A stretch of DNA of 45,977 bases from Halomonas sp. PR-M31 (GTDB taxonomy: Bacteria; Pseudomonadota; Gammaproteobacteria; Pseudomonadales; Halomonadaceae), in the NCBI RefSeq assembly GCF_001039575.1, contig NZ_JIBT01000057.1, forward strand, positions 1 to 45,977, written 5' to 3'. Shown piece by piece: positions 26,558-36,555 of the stretch (position 1 is its first letter; each line of letters opens with the position of its first letter). The notes beneath the pieces are model-generated. The model made no database searches, was not told the origin of the DNA, and saw nothing but the letters and a program-made list of their open reading frames with translations. The translations under genes were made by a program, and so were the position numbers.

Positions 26558-26669
26558 CTGTATACCTCCAGTAAGCAATATGCTTGAGATGATAAATGTC
26601 GGAGACCACGCATATTTGCAGTCTCCAGGTTGCGTCGCTATCGGTTAGCGACAAGGCTACTTTCACTCG

Positions 26670-27580
26670 TCAAGCGGTAGCCACCAGCCGACGGGGGGTT
26701 ATCTCTCCCGCCATGAGAATCGTGACCAACCCCAAAAAAACGTCGTCACGATACAAGCGTGCCAGGCTGTCTATTGATAGCCCGGCGGTATCTGTTTGTA
26801 CGCACTGTCCCAGTAACAAACGCCTTGCAACATCGTCAGCGACGCTCAGTCGTGGCAAGTGCTTTACCAGCACGTCCGTTTCCAGCAGCTGCAGCTCGCG
26901 CTGGCCTTGATCATTCATCAGGCCAGCGTCTCCAGCGAGACCATACCGCTATCGTCGAAGGTGCCGGTTCGCAGTCGCCGCAGCGCCGTAATATGCGCTC
27001 CACATCCCAGTGCATGACCAATATCTTCGGCCAGCGTGCGAATGTAGGTGCCCTTGCTGCAGGCCACTTCAAGCTCGAAACCCGAGGCATCGCGCCCAAG
27101 AAGCCGCATATCATAAACCGTCACGGGACGCGGTGCACGCTCGATCGTCTTGCCTTGACGTGCCAGTTCGTACAGTGGCCTTCCTTGATGTTTGAGCGCC
27201 GAATACATGGGCGGTACTTGCTTGATCTCACCGCGAAATGACGCCAACGCCCTTTCAATATCGGTATCGGTAAAGCCCGCGACCGAACGACGCTCGACGA
27301 CCGCACCTTCTGCATCGCCGGTATCGGTGATTTCACCCAGGCGAACGTAAGTGCGATAGCACTTGTCAGCATCCAAGAGATAGGATGAAAACTTGGTCGC
27401 CTCGCCAAAGCATACCGGCAACAGCCCCGTCGCCATTGGGTCCAGCGTTCCGGTATGACCTGCCTTTTGTGCTTGAAACAGACGACGAACCCGTTGAAGT
27501 GCGTGATTGCTCGACATACCAGCAGGCTTGTCGAGCAACAGCACACCGTTCACCGGCAAGCCTTGGCGACGTCTCGCCAT
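26670..27580 (-). pseudogene. truB: tRNA pseudouridine-55 synthase TruB, interrupted by a 1-base frameshift
   Basis: TruB makes pseudouridine 55 in the T-loop of nearly all tRNAs. From ATG 27580 the frame gives 220 residues with catalytic Asp47 in [31 protein letters not shown] and [12 protein letters not shown], then stops at TGA 26920-26918. The adjacent frame continues with the C-terminal TruB/PUA part ([19 protein letters not shown]...LLLGQCV) to 26670. One C lost from GCC(C)TG on the minus strand at 26923-26918 explains the break; the restored protein is about 303 residues, the usual size. The truncated form keeps the catalytic core but lacks the C-terminal RNA-binding domain. The start overlaps rbfA by one base. 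Confidence 0.93.
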
Positions 27581-27996
27581 CAGCGCTCCTCTTCTCCTGT
27601 AGAGGTTTCGCCATTCCCGGGATCATCGCTGTGATGCGCGCGATCCGCCTCTACAGCCTGATCGATCAGCGAGGAGAGTTCTTGACCTCGCAGGACGCTT
27701 TCATCGTAATGAAAACGCAGCTCAGGAACGTGACGCAGCTTGATGCGTCGGGCAATTTGGCTGCGCAAAAACCCGGCGGCATGCTTAAGTACCGCCAGGT
27801 TCTCCTTCACTCGTGCCGGGTCGTTGTCGCCCAACAGGGTGATGTAAACCTCGGCATAGCCCAGGTCCCGGCTGACGTCGACACCGCTGACGGTGACCAT
27901 ACCCAACCGCGGATCCTTGACCTCCCGCTGGATGAGCACTGCAAGCTCCTGCTGCAGCTGATCCGCCACCCGATCGGTACGCTTGAACTCACGCAT
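27580..27996 (-). CDS. rbfA: Ribosome-binding factor A
   Basis: RbfA binds the maturing 30S subunit near helix 1 of 16S rRNA and is needed for late assembly and growth in the cold. The 138-residue protein is a single KH-like domain: [22 protein letters not shown] at the N-terminus, [15 protein letters not shown], and [25 protein letters not shown], followed by an acidic tail. It sits 19 bases after infB and overlaps truB by one base, the usual order. Confidence 0.97.
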   Translation of the reverse strand: MREFKRTDRVADQLQQELAVLIQREVKDPRLGMVTVSGVDVSRDLGYAEVYITLLGDNDPARVKENLAVLKHAAGFLRSQIARRIKLRHVPELRFHYDESVLRGQELSSLIDQAVEADRAHHSDDPGNGETSTGEEER

Positions 27997-28015
27997 CCTG
28001 CTCTCCTTTCTTGCC

Positions 28016-30568
28016 TTAGAGGGTGCGTTCGACCTTCACCTGATCAAAGACTTCGATCTTGTCGCCGACCTGAACGTCGTTGTAGTTCTTTACGCCGATG
28101 CCGCATTCCATGCCATTGCGCACCTCGTTGACGTCATCCTTGAAGCGCCGCAGAGACTCCAGCTCACCCTCGTAGATGACCACGTTTTCGCGCAGCACAC
28201 GGATCTTCTTGTGTCGATGCACGGTGCCTTCGACCACCATGCAACCCGCGACGGCCCCGATCTTTGGCGCCCTGAACACATCGCGCACCTCGGCAATACC
28301 CACGATGTCTTCGCGCCACTCCGGAGCCAGCATGCCGCTCATGGCCTGCTTGACCTCGTCGATGAGCTGATAGATCACACTGTAATAGCGCAGATCCAGC
28401 CCTTCGCGCTCGATGATTTCTCTAGCGGCCGCATCTGCCCGCACGTTGAAACCAACGACGATGGCATCACTCGCCAAGGCCAGGTTGGCGTCGGTACCGG
28501 TGATACCACCAACCCCGGAGGACACTACTGCTACTTGGACTTCGTCGGTAGAAAGCTCTTCAAGCGCACCCCGAATGGCTTCCAGGGAGCCCTGCACGTC
28601 CGCCTTGAGCACGATATTGACCTTAGCCACTTCGTCCTGACCCATCTGGCTGAACATGTTCTCCAGCTTGGCCTTTTGCTGACGCGCCAGTCGCACCTCA
28701 CGATACTTGCCCTGACGGAAGTTGGCGATTTCCCGCGCCTTCTTGTCGTCCGCCAGTACCATGAAGTCCTCACCGGCTTCCGGTGTGCCATCTAGCCCTT
28801 GGATTTCCACCGGCATGGACGGCCCGACCGACTCGACCTGCTGACCAAGCTCGTTGGTCAGTGCCCGCACACGGCCATAATGCAAACCGGCCAGCACGAT
28901 ATCGCCACGCCGCAGCGTCCCGTTCTGGACCAGCACGGTGGCTACCGGGCCGCGACCCTTATCGAGACGCGACTCCACGACCACACCCTTGCCCGGCGCT
29001 GACGGTACTGCCTTGAGCTCGAGAACCTCGGACACTAGCTGCACGGCCTCGAGCAGCGAGTCGATATTTTCTCCAGTTTTGGCGGAGACATGCACGAACT
29101 GTGTATCGCCGCCCCACTCTTCGGAAATGACACCACGCTGAGACAGCTCGTTCTTGACCCGGTCCGGATCGGCGCCCGGCTTGTCGATCTTGTTGACCGC
29201 GACCACTAAGGGTACCTCGGCCGCCTTTGCGTGCTCGATCGCCTCAACGGTTTGAGGCATCACGCCATCGTCCGCCGCCACGACTAGAATGACCACATCC
29301 GTCGCCTGGGCACCACGTGCGCGCATGGCAGTAAAGGCTGCGTGGCCCGGCGTATCCAGGAAAGTGACGCCGCCCTGCTGATTACCGACGTGGTAGGCAC
29401 CGATGTGCTGGGTGATACCGCCAGCCTCACCGGTCGCCACCTTGGTGCGCCGAATGAAATCAAGTAGTGATGTCTTGCCATGGTCGACATGACCCATGAC
29501 CGTGACCACGGGTGAGCGCGTAATTTCTTCACCTTCGTAAGAAATGCCCTCAAGCACTTCGGTTTCCAGCGCATCGTCCTTGACCAGCTTGGGCGTGTGG
29601 CCCATCTCCTCGACGACGATCGCCGCGGTGTCCTGATCGATGGTCTGGTTGATGGTGACCGCAGCCCCCATGGTGAACATGGCCTTGATGACTTCGTTGG
29701 CCTTGATTGCCATCTTGTCAGCAAGCTCGGCGACACTGATCGATTCCGGAATTGCCACCTCGCGCACGATTGGCTGAGTTGGCTTTTGGAAAGAGTGCTT
29801 GCCGCCGCTTTCACGACCACCGCGGCGGCTGCCGCGACGCTCGGCACGTTTGACTTTCTTGCCGCTACCACGACGACGCTCGCTGCGTTCCTCGCGATCT
29901 TCGTCACGGCTGGTATCACGCCCTTTCTTGGCCGGCGCTTTCTTTTGCGCACGGCGATTGTCGCTGCGAGGCTCTTTGGGGGGCGCCTCGACGACCGGCT
30001 CGTCACTTTGAGGAAGCTCTGGCTTGCTAGGCTTCTTGGACACTGGCGCCGGCGCTGGCTCTTCCTGTGGGACGGGCGTTGCAGCAGTTTCCTGCTGAGA
30101 AGCAGCGGCTTTCTCCTGAACCGCAGCCTCAGACTTTCGTGCTTCTTCAGCTTCGGCTTGAGCACGCTCGGCCTGCTCGGCCTCTGCGCGTGCCTGAGTG
30201 GCATTCGCCATATCGCCGACCAATTGACGGGGTCCCTGCTCCTGCTGGGCAGGCTGCTCGGCAACCTCTTCCTCGGCACGCTTGACGTAGGTACGCTTCT
30301 TACGCACCTGCACTTCAATGGTCTTGCCGCGTCCTTCGCCGGTTCTGATGCGGCTCTTGGTCTGACGGGTCAAGGTAATGCGATTCTTAGCACCTCGGCC
30401 ACCACCGTGACTCTTGGTCAGGTGATCAAGCAACCGCTGTTTATCCTCTTCGGACACGGCATCACTCTCGCCCTGATGGGGAAGACCGGCTTCTTTCATT
30501 TGCTCCAGCAGGCGGGACGTATCACGACCTACCTTGACTGCGAAATCCTTCACTGTCATTTCTGACAT
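28016..30568 (-). CDS. infB: Translation initiation factor IF-2
   Basis: IF-2 is the GTPase that brings fMet-tRNA to the 30S subunit and promotes subunit joining. The 850-residue protein has an IF2_N domain (1-52), a long charged low-complexity linker (about 100-260, rich in E, A, K and R runs), and a second IF2_N-like domain (about 268-320). Its G domain has GHVDHGKT (359-366), DTPGHAAF and NKIDKPGAD, followed by domains II to IV. A strong AGGAGG site precedes ATG 30568. It is cotranscribed with nusA, 23 bases upstream. The initiator tRNA it uses is encoded in the same cluster. Confidence 0.98.
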   Translation of the reverse strand: MSEMTVKDFAVKVGRDTSRLLEQMKEAGLPHQGESDAVSEEDKQRLLDHLTKSHGGGRGAKNRITLTRQTKSRIRTGEGRGKTIEVQVRKKRTYVKRAEEEVAEQPAQQEQGPRQLVGDMANATQARAEAEQAERAQAEAEEARKSEAAVQEKAAASQQETAATPVPQEEPAPAPVSKKPSKPELPQSDEPVVEAPPKEPRSDNRRAQKKAPAKKGRDTSRDEDREERSERRRGSGKKVKRAERRGSRRGGRESGGKHSFQKPTQPIVREVAIPESISVAELADKMAIKANEVIKAMFTMGAAVTINQTIDQDTAAIVVEEMGHTPKLVKDDALETEVLEGISYEGEEITRSPVVTVMGHVDHGKTSLLDFIRRTKVATGEAGGITQHIGAYHVGNQQGGVTFLDTPGHAAFTAMRARGAQATDVVILVVAADDGVMPQTVEAIEHAKAAEVPLVVAVNKIDKPGADPDRVKNELSQRGVISEEWGGDTQFVHVSAKTGENIDSLLEAVQLVSEVLELKAVPSAPGKGVVVESRLDKGRGPVATVLVQNGTLRRGDIVLAGLHYGRVRALTNELGQQVESVGPSMPVEIQGLDGTPEAGEDFMVLADDKKAREIANFRQGKYREVRLARQQKAKLENMFSQMGQDEVAKVNIVLKADVQGSLEAIRGALEELSTDEVQVAVVSSGVGGITGTDANLALASDAIVVGFNVRADAAAREIIEREGLDLRYYSVIYQLIDEVKQAMSGMLAPEWREDIVGIAEVRDVFRAPKIGAVAGCMVVEGTVHRHKKIRVLRENVVIYEGELESLRRFKDDVNEVRNGMECGIGVKNYNDVQVGDKIEVFDQVKVERTL

Positions 30569-30591
30569 TACGACCCTCCTGAGCCCATGAC

Positions 30592-32088
30592 CTAGTTACT
30601 TTCGCTTGCGAACCAGGGCGCACGGGCGGTCATTATCAGTGACGCGGCGCGCTCTTCGTCGATACTCTCGATATCCTTGAGATCGTCGATGGCCTGCTCG
30701 GCGAGATCTTCCATCGTGACGATACCGCGACTGGCTAGAATGAAGGCCAAGTGGCGATCCATGCCCTCCATTTCCAATAGATCGTCGGCGGGATGGGCAC
30801 CATCAAGAACCTCTTCAGAGGCAATCGCCAAGTTCAGCAGCTCATCCTTGGCCCGCGAGCGTAGTTCTTCCACCAGATCTTCGTCGAATTCTTCGATTTC
30901 CAGCATTTCTTCAAGGGGAACATAGGCCAACTCTTCGAGAGAGGTAAAACCCTCTTCGACCAATATGCGCGCCAGCTCTTCATCGATCTCGAGATGGTTA
31001 ATGAAATATTCGACCAAGCTATCGACTTCCTGCTCGCGTTTCCCCTCGGCTTCATCTTCCGTCATCACATTGAGCGCCCAACCGGTCAACTCACTGGCCA
31101 GACGCACATTCTGCCCACTGCGCCCAATCGCCTGGGCCAAGTTATCCTCACCGACAGCAACATCCATGGAGTGCGCATCTTCATCGACAAGGATGGAAGC
31201 CACTTCTGCCGGCGCCATCGCGTTGATCACCAGTTGTGCGGGATTGTCGTCCCATAGAATGATGTCGACACGTTCATTTTGCAGTTCGTTGGAAACCGCC
31301 TGAACCCGGGAGCCCCGCATGCCGACACAGGCACCAACGGGGTCAATGCGGCGATCGTTGGTCTTGACTGCGATCTTGGCTCGCGAGCCAGGATCCCGGG
31401 CCGCACCCTTGATCTCGATGAGCTGCTCGGCAATTTCCGGCACTTCGATCTTGAACAGCTCAATGATCAGATCAGGGCGTGTCCGAGTAAGAATGAGCTG
31501 AGCGCCACGCGCTTCGGGCTCGACTTTCCATAGCAGAGCACGTACGCGTTCATTCATGCGATAGCGTTCACCAGGGATCATCTCGCTACGTGGCAAGAAG
31601 GCCTCGGCATTGTCGCCCAGGTCAATGATCAGCCCATCCCGAGTCGTCTTCTTGACGATGCCCGCCACCAGCTCACCCTCTCGCTCGGCATACTGGCGCA
31701 CGACTTGCGCACGTTCTGCTTCGCGCACCTTTTGTACAATGACCTGTTTAGCGGTCTGGGCAGCGATACGACCAAAGGCAGCATTCTCGATGCGCTCTTC
31801 GACAACGTCTCCCAGAGTCAATGGCGGATTACGACGTTCCGCATAGGACTGCTTGATTTCGGCGTCGGGGGTCTCAAACTCGTCATCCTCAACCACTGCC
31901 CAACGACGAAACGTTTCATAATCCCCGGACAGACGGTCGATTTTGACGCGAACACTCGCCTCCTCGCCCTCGAAACGCTTGCGTGATGCACTAGCCAATG
32001 CCGCTTCGACTGCCTCGAAGATCACGTCCCGGGGGACGCCCTTCTCGTTCGAGATCGCGTCAACGACCAGCAGAATCTCTTTACTCAT
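30592..32088 (-). CDS. nusA: Transcription elongation/antitermination factor NusA
   Basis: NusA binds RNA polymerase and nascent RNA, promoting pausing, intrinsic termination and, with boxA complexes, rRNA antitermination. The 498-residue protein has the N-terminal polymerase-binding domain (1-130), S1 (about 135-200, [19 protein letters not shown]), two KH domains ([33 protein letters not shown]), and two acidic C-terminal helix-hairpin repeats (about 365-490) as in E. coli NusA. It lies 27 bases after rimP. Its boxA-type target is visible at the left edge of this window. Confidence 0.98.
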   Translation of the reverse strand: MSKEILLVVDAISNEKGVPRDVIFEAVEAALASASRKRFEGEEASVRVKIDRLSGDYETFRRWAVVEDDEFETPDAEIKQSYAERRNPPLTLGDVVEERIENAAFGRIAAQTAKQVIVQKVREAERAQVVRQYAEREGELVAGIVKKTTRDGLIIDLGDNAEAFLPRSEMIPGERYRMNERVRALLWKVEPEARGAQLILTRTRPDLIIELFKIEVPEIAEQLIEIKGAARDPGSRAKIAVKTNDRRIDPVGACVGMRGSRVQAVSNELQNERVDIILWDDNPAQLVINAMAPAEVASILVDEDAHSMDVAVGEDNLAQAIGRSGQNVRLASELTGWALNVMTEDEAEGKREQEVDSLVEYFINHLEIDEELARILVEEGFTSLEELAYVPLEEMLEIEEFDEDLVEELRSRAKDELLNLAIASEEVLDGAHPADDLLEMEGMDRHLAFILASRGIVTMEDLAEQAIDDLKDIESIDEERAASLIMTARAPWFASESN

Positions 32089-32115
32089 GCTAAAGCCTCG
32101 CCAAAAAACCAGTCC

Positions 32116-32577
32116 TCAGGTATCGAACTGCGGAACAACCCGCGCCTGCTCGATCCCATCGATGGGAAAGCAGTACTCTTCACCCTCAAGATGCAGTAGC
32201 ACCTCGTCATTCTCGATACCCGCCAGCAACCCTTTGAATTTTCGCCGGCCGTCGTAAGGCACACGTAGGCGCAGCGCCACGTTATTGCCTTTGTAACGCT
32301 CGAACTGCTCGAGGGTGAAAAGTGGACGATCCATACCGGGAGAAGACACCTCCAGCTGGTATTGTCCAGGGATCGGATCCTCGACATCCAGGATTGCGCT
32401 CACTTGACGGCTGACTTCCGCGCAATGATCAACGGTGACACCGTCAGGGCTATCGATATAAATCACCAGACGTGAGTGCCTGCCTTGGGCAGTACGCTCA
32501 ACTCCCCAAAGCTCAAAGCCCATGGCCATTATCGCTGGTTCGATAAGCGCCTTCAGCGCGACATCCTTGATTGCCAC
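32116..32577 (-). CDS. rimP: Ribosome maturation factor RimP
   Basis: RimP assists 30S subunit maturation. I place the start at GTG 32577 (VAIKDVALKALIEPAIMAMG) because TAGGAG lies 9 bases upstream of it; a TTG two codons earlier (32583) is only 3 bases from the same site. This gives 153 residues. Family features: MGFELWGVE, LVIYIDSPDGVTVDHCAEVSRQ, YQLEVSSPGMDRPLF and the SH3-like C-terminal half. It is first of the rimP-nusA-infB group and follows tRNA-fMet and two hairpins. Confidence 0.95.
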   Translation of the reverse strand: MAIKDVALKALIEPAIMAMGFELWGVERTAQGRHSRLVIYIDSPDGVTVDHCAEVSRQVSAILDVEDPIPGQYQLEVSSPGMDRPLFTLEQFERYKGNNVALRLRVPYDGRRKFKGLLAGIENDEVLLHLEGEEYCFPIDGIEQARVVPQFDT

Positions 32578-32650
32578 AAACAAAAACTCCTACAACAGTT
32601 GCATCAGGCACCTGACCAGGAGTGAGAGAAAAGCTAGGTGGCTGACTGAT

Positions 32651-32677
32651 GTTAGCCGCAAAAAGCGAACCGCTAAC
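32651..32677 (-). other. Second stem-loop between tRNA-fMet and rimP
   Basis: GTTAGC (32651-32656) and GCTAAC (32672-32677) form a 6-bp stem enclosing a small CGC/GCG helix. It lies directly downstream (minus strand) of the tRNA-fMet terminator and upstream of the rimP ribosome site. It may be an attenuator, processing site or NusA feedback element; no function can be read from sequence. Confidence 0.4.
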
Positions 32678-32702
32678 AAAAAGCCCCTTCAGAGGAAGGG
32701 GC
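32678..32702 (-). terminator. Intrinsic terminator after tRNA-fMet
   Basis: On the minus strand GCCCCTTC-CTCT-GAAGGGGC (8-bp stem, 32702-32683) is followed by TTTTTG. It lies 15 bases after the tRNA 3' end. Because rimP-nusA-infB lie downstream, it probably acts as a partial terminator, as described for the metY-rimP-nusA region in E. coli. Confidence 0.82.
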
Positions 32703-32717
32703 CTTGCATAAGAAACT

Positions 32718-32794
<77 letters not shown>

Positions 32795-32902
32795 TCATAG
32801 ATCGACAAGTATAAGAACTTGCTTGCTGCTGGGTCAAGAAAGCGAATTGCGTATGACAATACAAAACAATTCTGCTGACATCCTCAAAGCAAACAACATC
32901 GT

Positions 32903-32989
32903 TGGTGCCGAAGGGGGGACTTGAACCCCCACGACCATAAGGTCACTACCCCCTCAAGATAGCGTGTCTACCAATTCCACCACTTCGGC
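32903..32989 (-). tRNA. leuU: tRNA-Leu (GAG anticodon)
   Basis: An 87-base class II tRNA with encoded CCA. The acceptor GCCGAAG pairs with CTTCGGC. The anticodon loop TTGAGGG gives GAG (reads CUC/CUU). A long variable arm (TGACCTTATGGTCG region) is present as expected for leucine, and the T-loop TTCAAGT is intact. It lies between secG and tRNA-fMet, the E. coli leuU position. Confidence 0.96.
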
Positions 32990-33049
32990 AACAGGGGATG
33001 AACAAGCTAAGCGAGATATTTTTCGCTTCACGCCAAACATATCAACGAG

Positions 33050-33415
33050 TTACTGTTGCTCTCCGCCGACCTCTAGCGCTGGCGCAGCATTATCCGTATT
33101 TTGCGCCCCGTCGTCAAGAGTAGGTGCCGCATTACGTTGCTCGATCAACTCGGCATCTGGAATACCCTGCTCTGGGGCTTCCCCTGCCTGAGAAGCAAAA
33201 TAGGCAAGTGTTAGTGACGTAGCAAAGAATGCAGCAGCCAGGACACCTGTCAATTTAGCAAGAAAGCTACCGCTACCCCGGGAACCAAAAACAGTCTGGG
33301 AAGCGCCGCCACCGAATGATGCACCCGCCTCGGCTCCCTTACCCTGTTGCAAGAGAATGAGCGCGACCAGGGCAATGGCAATCACCACATGAATGATGAG
33401 AATGACAACTTGCAT
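33050..33415 (-). CDS. secG: Protein-export membrane protein SecG
   Basis: SecG is the small subunit of the SecYEG protein-conducting channel in the inner membrane. The 121-residue protein has two membrane helices (about 2-21 and 53-73) joined by the conserved loop LLQQGKGAEAGASFGGGASQ and a T-V-F-G-S-R-G-S segment, then an extended Gln/Ala/Glu-rich periplasmic or cytoplasmic tail typical of Pseudomonas-type SecG. It is 3 bases downstream of tpiA, so coupled, and leads into the two tRNA genes. Confidence 0.96.
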   Translation of the reverse strand: MQVVILIIHVVIAIALVALILLQQGKGAEAGASFGGGASQTVFGSRGSGSFLAKLTGVLAAAFFATSLTLAYFASQAGEAPEQGIPDAELIEQRNAAPTLDDGAQNTDNAAPALEVGGEQQ

Positions 33416-33418
33416 GTA

Positions 33419-34168
33419 TTAACCTACTGACTGGCAAATGGCTAAAAAATCGTCGACCTTGAGTGAAGCACCGCCTATCAGGCCGCCATCGATATCTGGC
33501 TGAGCAAGCAGCTCAGCCGCATTCTCACGTTTCATACTACCGCCATAAAGCAAACGCAGCCTGGAGGCCATCTGCTTATCGTAATCAACCAGACAGGCGC
33601 GAATGGCCGCATGAACTTCCTGCGCTTGCTCTGGTGTAGCAGTCCTTCCAGTACCAATGGCCCATACAGGCTCATAGGCAATGACCATATGCTGACGCTG
33701 CTGAGCATCGAGCATATCGAATACGGCCTTCACCTGATTCAATACTGTCGTTTCAGTACGCCCTTCATCCCGCTCGTCGAGTGTCTCGCCAACACAGAGA
33801 ACTGGAATGAGGCCTGTTTTCAAAATGGCCTGAGCCCGCGCCAAAACTGCCTTGTCATCTTCTTGATAAAGCGAGCGCCGCTCCGAATGTCCTACCAGAA
33901 CATAGCGCACTCCAAATTCCGAAAGCATGCTGGCACTAACCTCACCGGTGTAAGCGCCAGATGGCTCAGGGTTCACCGTTTGCGCCCCTAATCCAAGCGA
34001 AGTCTTTCCAAAAGCTGTCTGCGCTGCGGCTAAATAGGGCGATGGAGGCAGTATGACCGCTTCCATCGATGACGATAGATCGGCCTTGGCGAAGGCTTGG
34101 CCAAACTGCTCGACCAGCGCCAGAGAACCGTTCATCTTCCAATTGCCGGCAATCAGTGGCACGCGCAT
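33419..34168 (-). CDS. tpiA: Triosephosphate isomerase
   Basis: TpiA interconverts dihydroxyacetone phosphate and glyceraldehyde-3-phosphate in glycolysis and gluconeogenesis. The 249-residue protein from ATG 34168 (GGGGG ribosome site) has the substrate Lys in GNWKMNG, catalytic His in VGHSERR, catalytic Glu in YEPVWAIGTG and the phosphate loop LYGGSMKREN. An in-frame upstream start (34195) is less likely. It sits between glmM and secG, the common gammaproteobacterial arrangement. Confidence 0.97.
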   Translation of the reverse strand: MRVPLIAGNWKMNGSLALVEQFGQAFAKADLSSSMEAVILPPSPYLAAAQTAFGKTSLGLGAQTVNPEPSGAYTGEVSASMLSEFGVRYVLVGHSERRSLYQEDDKAVLARAQAILKTGLIPVLCVGETLDERDEGRTETTVLNQVKAVFDMLDAQQRQHMVIAYEPVWAIGTGRTATPEQAQEVHAAIRACLVDYDKQMASRLRLLYGGSMKRENAAELLAQPDIDGGLIGGASLKVDDFLAICQSVG

Positions 34169-34270
34169 GAAGCCCCCTTTCTCGAAGTGGTGCAAAATGG
34201 TATAGGAGTCGCCGAGTCAAGACAACCAGCGCGCCTGCAACTACACTATCAACTCTTGGGCTATCGACTT

Positions 34271-35617
34271 CTACGTCATCAATATTTCGACATCTGTCGC
34301 AATTCGTTGTGCTAATGCGACGACATCAAGATGAGGGCGTCCTTCAACCATCACTCGAATCAATGGCTCTGTACCAGAAGGACGCAACAGGACCCGGCCT
34401 TCGTCACCAAGCTCCGCCTCGACGTTAGAAACCGTTTCACGCAAGCGATCACTTTCGAGCAATGCCTTTTTGTCCGTTCCAGGCGTTAAACGCACATTGA
34501 TCAAGGCCTGCGGCGTCTTTTCGAACCCTTTGAGCTCTGCAAGCGAACACCCTTGCCCTACCATGATAGCGAGTACCTGTAGGGCCGATACGATGCCATC
34601 CCCCGTGGTCTGAACATGGCCGCAGACGATGTGGCCTGACGATTCGCCGCCTAGATGCCAGCCATTGGCCGCTAGACGTTCCATGACATAACGGTCACCT
34701 ACCTTGGCGCGCTCGAAAGGAATATCCATTACTTCCAGGGCAGCCGCTAAGCCAAAGTTGCTCATCAGCGTACCCACGACGCCCCCATCCAGTTCGCCAC
34801 GATCATGGCGATCCTTGGCAATCATGTAGATGATGCCGTCGCCATCAATTTCCTGTCCGTCCGCATCAACCAGTACCACACGATCCCCATCACCATCGAA
34901 AGCGATTCCAAGATCGGCGCCCCGTTCGATGACTGCCGCCCGCAGCGATGCCGGGTAAGTTGATCCGACCTGCTGGTTGATGTTCAAGCCATCCGGCTCG
35001 GCACCCAGTAAACTGACTTTAGCGCCAAGCTCACGAAAAACACTGGGAGCAATGTGATAGGTAGCCCCGTGAGCACAATCCAGCACGATCTTGAGTCCAT
35101 GCAGCGTCAGGCGGTGAGGAACGGTAGATTTACAGAATTCGATGTAACGCCCGGCAGCATCGTCGATACGAGTGGCCTTCCCCAAGCGATCCGCTGGCAC
35201 GGTCTCAAGAGGCTTTTCGAGTTCCTCTTCGATTCGCGCCTCAATCTCGTCAGGCAGTTTAGTTCCGTCCGCAGAAAAGAACTTGATGCCATTGTCTTGA
35301 AAAGGGTTGTGCGAAGCCGAGATCACGATACCGGCATCGGCTCTCAGCGTGCGGGTCAAATAGGCAATCCCCGGCGTCGGCATCGGTCCGAGCAAAGAGA
35401 CATCGACACCTGCCGCGGATAAACCCGCCTCTAAAGCCGACTCGAACATATAGCCCGAGATACGCGTGTCCTTACCGATCAGCACCTTGGCACGACCATC
35501 TTGCTTGTTTAAAACACGCCCCATCGCCCAGCCTAACTTGAGCATGAAGTCTGCAGTGATAGGGTATTCACCAACGGCTCCACGAATACCGTCGGTACCA
35601 AAATAACGTCTCGTCAT
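34271..35617 (-). CDS. glmM: Phosphoglucosamine mutase
   Basis: GlmM converts glucosamine-6-phosphate to glucosamine-1-phosphate on the way to UDP-GlcNAc for peptidoglycan and LPS. The 448-residue protein starts [13 protein letters not shown]. It has the phospho-serine Ser102 in ISASHNPF, the metal-binding loop DGDGDR, the sugar-binding GGESSGH and the phosphate-binding [10 protein letters not shown]. Its ATG overlaps the folP stop by 4 bases (ATGA type), as in many relatives. Confidence 0.98.
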   Translation of the reverse strand: MTRRYFGTDGIRGAVGEYPITADFMLKLGWAMGRVLNKQDGRAKVLIGKDTRISGYMFESALEAGLSAAGVDVSLLGPMPTPGIAYLTRTLRADAGIVISASHNPFQDNGIKFFSADGTKLPDEIEARIEEELEKPLETVPADRLGKATRIDDAAGRYIEFCKSTVPHRLTLHGLKIVLDCAHGATYHIAPSVFRELGAKVSLLGAEPDGLNINQQVGSTYPASLRAAVIERGADLGIAFDGDGDRVVLVDADGQEIDGDGIIYMIAKDRHDRGELDGGVVGTLMSNFGLAAALEVMDIPFERAKVGDRYVMERLAANGWHLGGESSGHIVCGHVQTTGDGIVSALQVLAIMVGQGCSLAELKGFEKTPQALINVRLTPGTDKKALLESDRLRETVSNVEAELGDEGRVLLRPSGTEPLIRVMVEGRPHLDVVALAQRIATDVEILMT

Positions 35618-36474
35618 AGCTCAGTGCCTTCCTGTAGCACGCTCCAGGTCATATTAATTGCATCTACGTTAGGCGCGACATCATGTACGCGCAGCAGCCG
35701 TGCACCACGCTCTACTGCCAATGATGTCAATGCCAGTCCTCCATACAAGCGCTCTTCGACAGCTCGCCCAAGGACGTTGCCTATCATACTCTTGCGCGAC
35801 ATGCCGACCATCAACGGTAGATCGAGCTCATTCAATACCGTCAAGCGATTAAGGAGTCGAAGATTGTGTTTAGTCGTCTTGGCAAAACCGAACCCGGGAT
35901 CGAGCAACAGTTGTTCACGTCTTATCCCGCCAGCTTCGCAGTCTGCTACTCTTGCTTTGAGAAAACGCAGCACCGCATGCTCCACCGGCTCATCATAATG
36001 AGGAGCCTGCTGCATGTCCTCCGGTTCGCCCAGCATATGCATCAAGCAAACTGGTAAACCGTAGCGGGCGGCGGTCTTTATTGCATCGGGCCGACGCAGC
36101 GCCCGTACATCATTGATCATTCCCGCTCCGCACTCGGCAGCCTCCTGCATTACTTCAGGAGAGCTGGTATCTACCGATACCAATGTATCTAATTCGCGCA
36201 CCAGATACTCGACAACCGGAATTACTCGATCAAGTTCCTGTTGGATTGGCGTCGCTGTCGCGCCTGGACGGGTGGACTCACCGCCTACATCAATGACTGC
36301 CGCCCCTTCTGCAAGCATCGTTTCCGCGTGGCGCAAGGCCTCATCGCGCAGGACATAGTGCCCGCCGTCGGAAAATGAATCAGGGGTGACGTTGAGGATA
36401 CCCATTACTCTAGGATAGGAAAGATCAAGGCGGTGGCGACCACAGTGCAATAGATTGGCGTCGATTGGCGTCAT
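35614..36474 (-). CDS. folP: Dihydropteroate synthase
   Basis: FolP condenses dihydropterin pyrophosphate, the product of FolK, with p-aminobenzoate; it is the target of sulfonamides. The 286-residue protein has [56 protein letters not shown] and the final RVHDVAPN. I use ATG 36474 ([12 protein letters not shown]); a TTG six codons upstream is possible. It lies between ftsH and glmM, with a terminator-like hairpin upstream. Confidence 0.96.
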   Translation of the reverse strand: MTPIDANLLHCGRHRLDLSYPRVMGILNVTPDSFSDGGHYVLRDEALRHAETMLAEGAAVIDVGGESTRPGATATPIQQELDRVIPVVEYLVRELDTLVSVDTSSPEVMQEAAECGAGMINDVRALRRPDAIKTAARYGLPVCLMHMLGEPEDMQQAPHYDEPVEHAVLRFLKARVADCEAGGIRREQLLLDPGFGFAKTTKHNLRLLNRLTVLNELDLPLMVGMSRKSMIGNVLGRAVEERLYGGLALTSLAVERGARLLRVHDVAPNVDAINMTWSVLQEGTEL

Positions 36475-36506
36475 CAAACGATCCCGGAGCAAGACATATC
36501 AAAGAG

Positions 36507-36535
36507 ACGGAAGGCGCCTTTTGGGCGCCTTCCGT
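36507..36535 (-). terminator. Stem-loop terminator between ftsH and folP
   Basis: ACGGAAGGCGCC and GGCGCCTTCCGT form a 12-bp perfect stem with a five-base loop, 20 bases after the ftsH stop. On the minus strand it is followed by CTCTTTG, a weak T-run, so partial termination ahead of folP-glmM is likely. Confidence 0.72.
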
Positions 36536-36555
36536 ATTCATTGGCAAACAGACTG

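Noticed and set aside
29597-30565. 322-residue hydrophobic-looking open frame opposite infB
   Set aside because: Leucine-rich runs arise from the antisense of the Lys/Glu-rich IF-2 linker; no homology or start signal.
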